A stretch of 6,298 nucleotides of DNA from Gammaproteobacteria bacterium (GTDB lineage Bacteria; Pseudomonadota; Gammaproteobacteria; Xanthomonadales; Wenzhouxiangellaceae), in NCBI GenBank assembly GCA_003561495.1, contig PWWM01000133.1, forward strand, positions 1-6,298, read 5' to 3'. Every line of letters starts with the position of its first letter. The first letter of the stretch is position 1. Shown here in pieces: positions 5,324-6,298 of this stretch. The translations under genes and the position numbers were made by a program. A model generated the notes under the pieces. The model worked only from the letters and a program-made list of their open reading frames with translations. It ran no database searches and had not been told where the DNA came from.

Positions 5324-6298
5324 TCAGGTATCAAGCATTCTGGCAAAGGCGCGCCGGCTGTTGTCATCGGGAATCAGCTTGCTGAACAGCCAGGCGGCCA
5401 GGGCGGCCAGAATGGCGGCCGGCAGGATTTCGTAGACATCGAACAACCCGCCTTCGGCACGACCCCACAGGATGACGGTCAGCCCACCGGCCACCATCCC
5501 GAGAATGGCGCCGGCCCGACTCATGTCTTTCCAGTACAGCGACATCACGATGACCGGTCCGAATGTCGCCCCCAGGCCGGCCCAGGCGTAGGCGACCAGG
5601 TCGAGCACCATGCGATCGGGATCGGCCGCCAGCCACAAGGCGACCAGGGCGATTCCGACCACGGCTCCGCGACTGATCCAGACCAGCTCTCGTTCACCAG
5701 CCTCCGGCCGCAGCATGCCCTTGTAGAAATCCTCGGTCACTGCCGAGGAGGACACCAGCAACTGCGAGTCCGCCGTCGACATGATCGCGGCCAGAATGGC
5801 GGCCAGGCAGATGCCGGCCACGACCGGATGGAACAGCACTTCGACTAAGCGAATGAAGACGGTTTCGGCATCCGGACCCTCCAGCGGTTCGGCCAGCCCG
5901 CTGATGCCGGCCATGCCGACCAGCACGGCGCAGATCAAGCAGATCGTGACCCAGCTCACCGCGATCCGGCGAGCACGGGTCAGCTCACCGGCCGCCCGGA
6001 TTCCCATGAATCGCGCCAGGATATGGGGTTGCCCGAAATAGCCCAGCCCCCAGGCCAGCAGCGAAACGATGGCCAGAATGCCCAGCATCTGGCCGTCACT
6101 GTCGGTGAACGGGTTGAGCAGCTCCGGATTGAGTTCGCGCGTGGCCGCCAGGATGCCCGAGTCGGCCGTGCCGGTCACCATCAGGGGGACGGCCACCAGG
6201 GCCAGCAGCATCAGCAAGGCCTGCAGGGCATCTGTCCAGCTTACCGCCAGGTAACCGCCCAGAAAGGTATAAATGATGATCGCGCTGGCCCCGGCCAG
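5324..6298 (-). CDS. putP: Sodium/proline symporter, C-terminal part (gene continues past right edge)
   Basis: The frame is open from base 6298 to a TGA at 5326-5324, giving the last 324 residues of a sodium:solute symporter (SSF family); there is no start in the window, and the apparent start at 6217 is an internal TTG (Leu). About 180 N-terminal residues of a typical 500-residue PutP are missing. PutP imports proline with Na+ across the inner membrane. Visible hallmarks, counted from the first codon in the window, are YTFLGGYLAVSWTDALQ at 10-26, GLGYFGQPHILARFM at 84-98, and LAAILAAIMSTADSQLLVSS at 165-184, whose Ser174-Thr175 match the Na+-site pair of E. coli PutP. ITEDFYK-like VTEDFYK and LDLVAYAWAGLGATFGP follow. 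About seven to eight hydrophobic spans remain. The match is to PutP rather than PanF or the pantothenate and glucose branches, though substrate is inferred. It converges on the protease gene. Confidence 0.9.
   Translation of the reverse strand: MAGASAIIIYTFLGGYLAVSWTDALQALLMLLALVAVPLMVTGTADSGILAATRELNPELLNPFTDSDGQMLGILAIVSLLAWGLGYFGQPHILARFMGIRAAGELTRARRIAVSWVTICLICAVLVGMAGISGLAEPLEGPDAETVFIRLVEVLFHPVVAGICLAAILAAIMSTADSQLLVSSSAVTEDFYKGMLRPEAGERELVWISRGAVVGIALVALWLAADPDRMVLDLVAYAWAGLGATFGPVIVMSLYWKDMSRAGAILGMVAGGLTVILWGRAEGGLFDVYEILPAAILAALAAWLFSKLIPDDNSRRAFARMLDT

Noticed and set aside
5237..5848. A 203-codon + strand frame opposite putP, starting inside the terminator region
   Set aside because: It starts just before a strong terminator, runs antisense to conserved PutP motifs and is Gln/Gly/His-rich shadow sequence.

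Overview
The window is GC-rich and densely coded, with bacterial Shine-Dalgarno sites and an intrinsic terminator. It looks like a chromosomal stretch from a free-living Gammaproteobacterium. The clues are a SelO/YdiU pseudokinase, a PutP-type sodium/proline symporter, a secreted S8 protease with PKD and Ig-like tail domains, a protein with a PEP/IPTL-CTERM-like sorting tail, a GTAG-type REP-like hairpin and an FNR-type operator. A relative of Wenzhouxiangella, Xanthomonadales or Chromatiales would fit, but this is inference from gene content. I see no prophage, transposon, CRISPR array, RNA gene or conspicuous foreign island.

Layout, left to right. Bases 1-117 are the last 38 codons of a + strand membrane protein. 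It converges on a - strand pair: selO (1168-2661) followed 42 bases later by a secreted beta-propeller-like repeat protein (130-1125), which appears to have its own promoter across the end of selO. A 382-base divergent intergenic region (2662-3043) holds a perfect FNR/Anr box, an adjacent CRP-like palindrome and an enclosing inverted repeat. To its right, on the + strand, is a 725-codon secreted subtilisin-like protease (3044-5221). A strong bidirectional terminator (5244-5273) and a REP-like palindrome (5286-5309) separate it from the convergent C-terminal part of putP (5324-6298, - strand), which runs off the right edge.

The genes do not form one obvious pathway. Extracellular proteolysis followed by sodium-driven proline uptake is a plausible nutritional link between the two right-hand genes, but they are convergent and not co-transcribed. 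The most noteworthy regulatory feature is the redox/CRP-family operator cluster between selO, a redox-linked protein AMPylator, and the secreted protease. I found no convincing wholly new system; the findings are mostly regulatory and structural oddities of recognisable genes.
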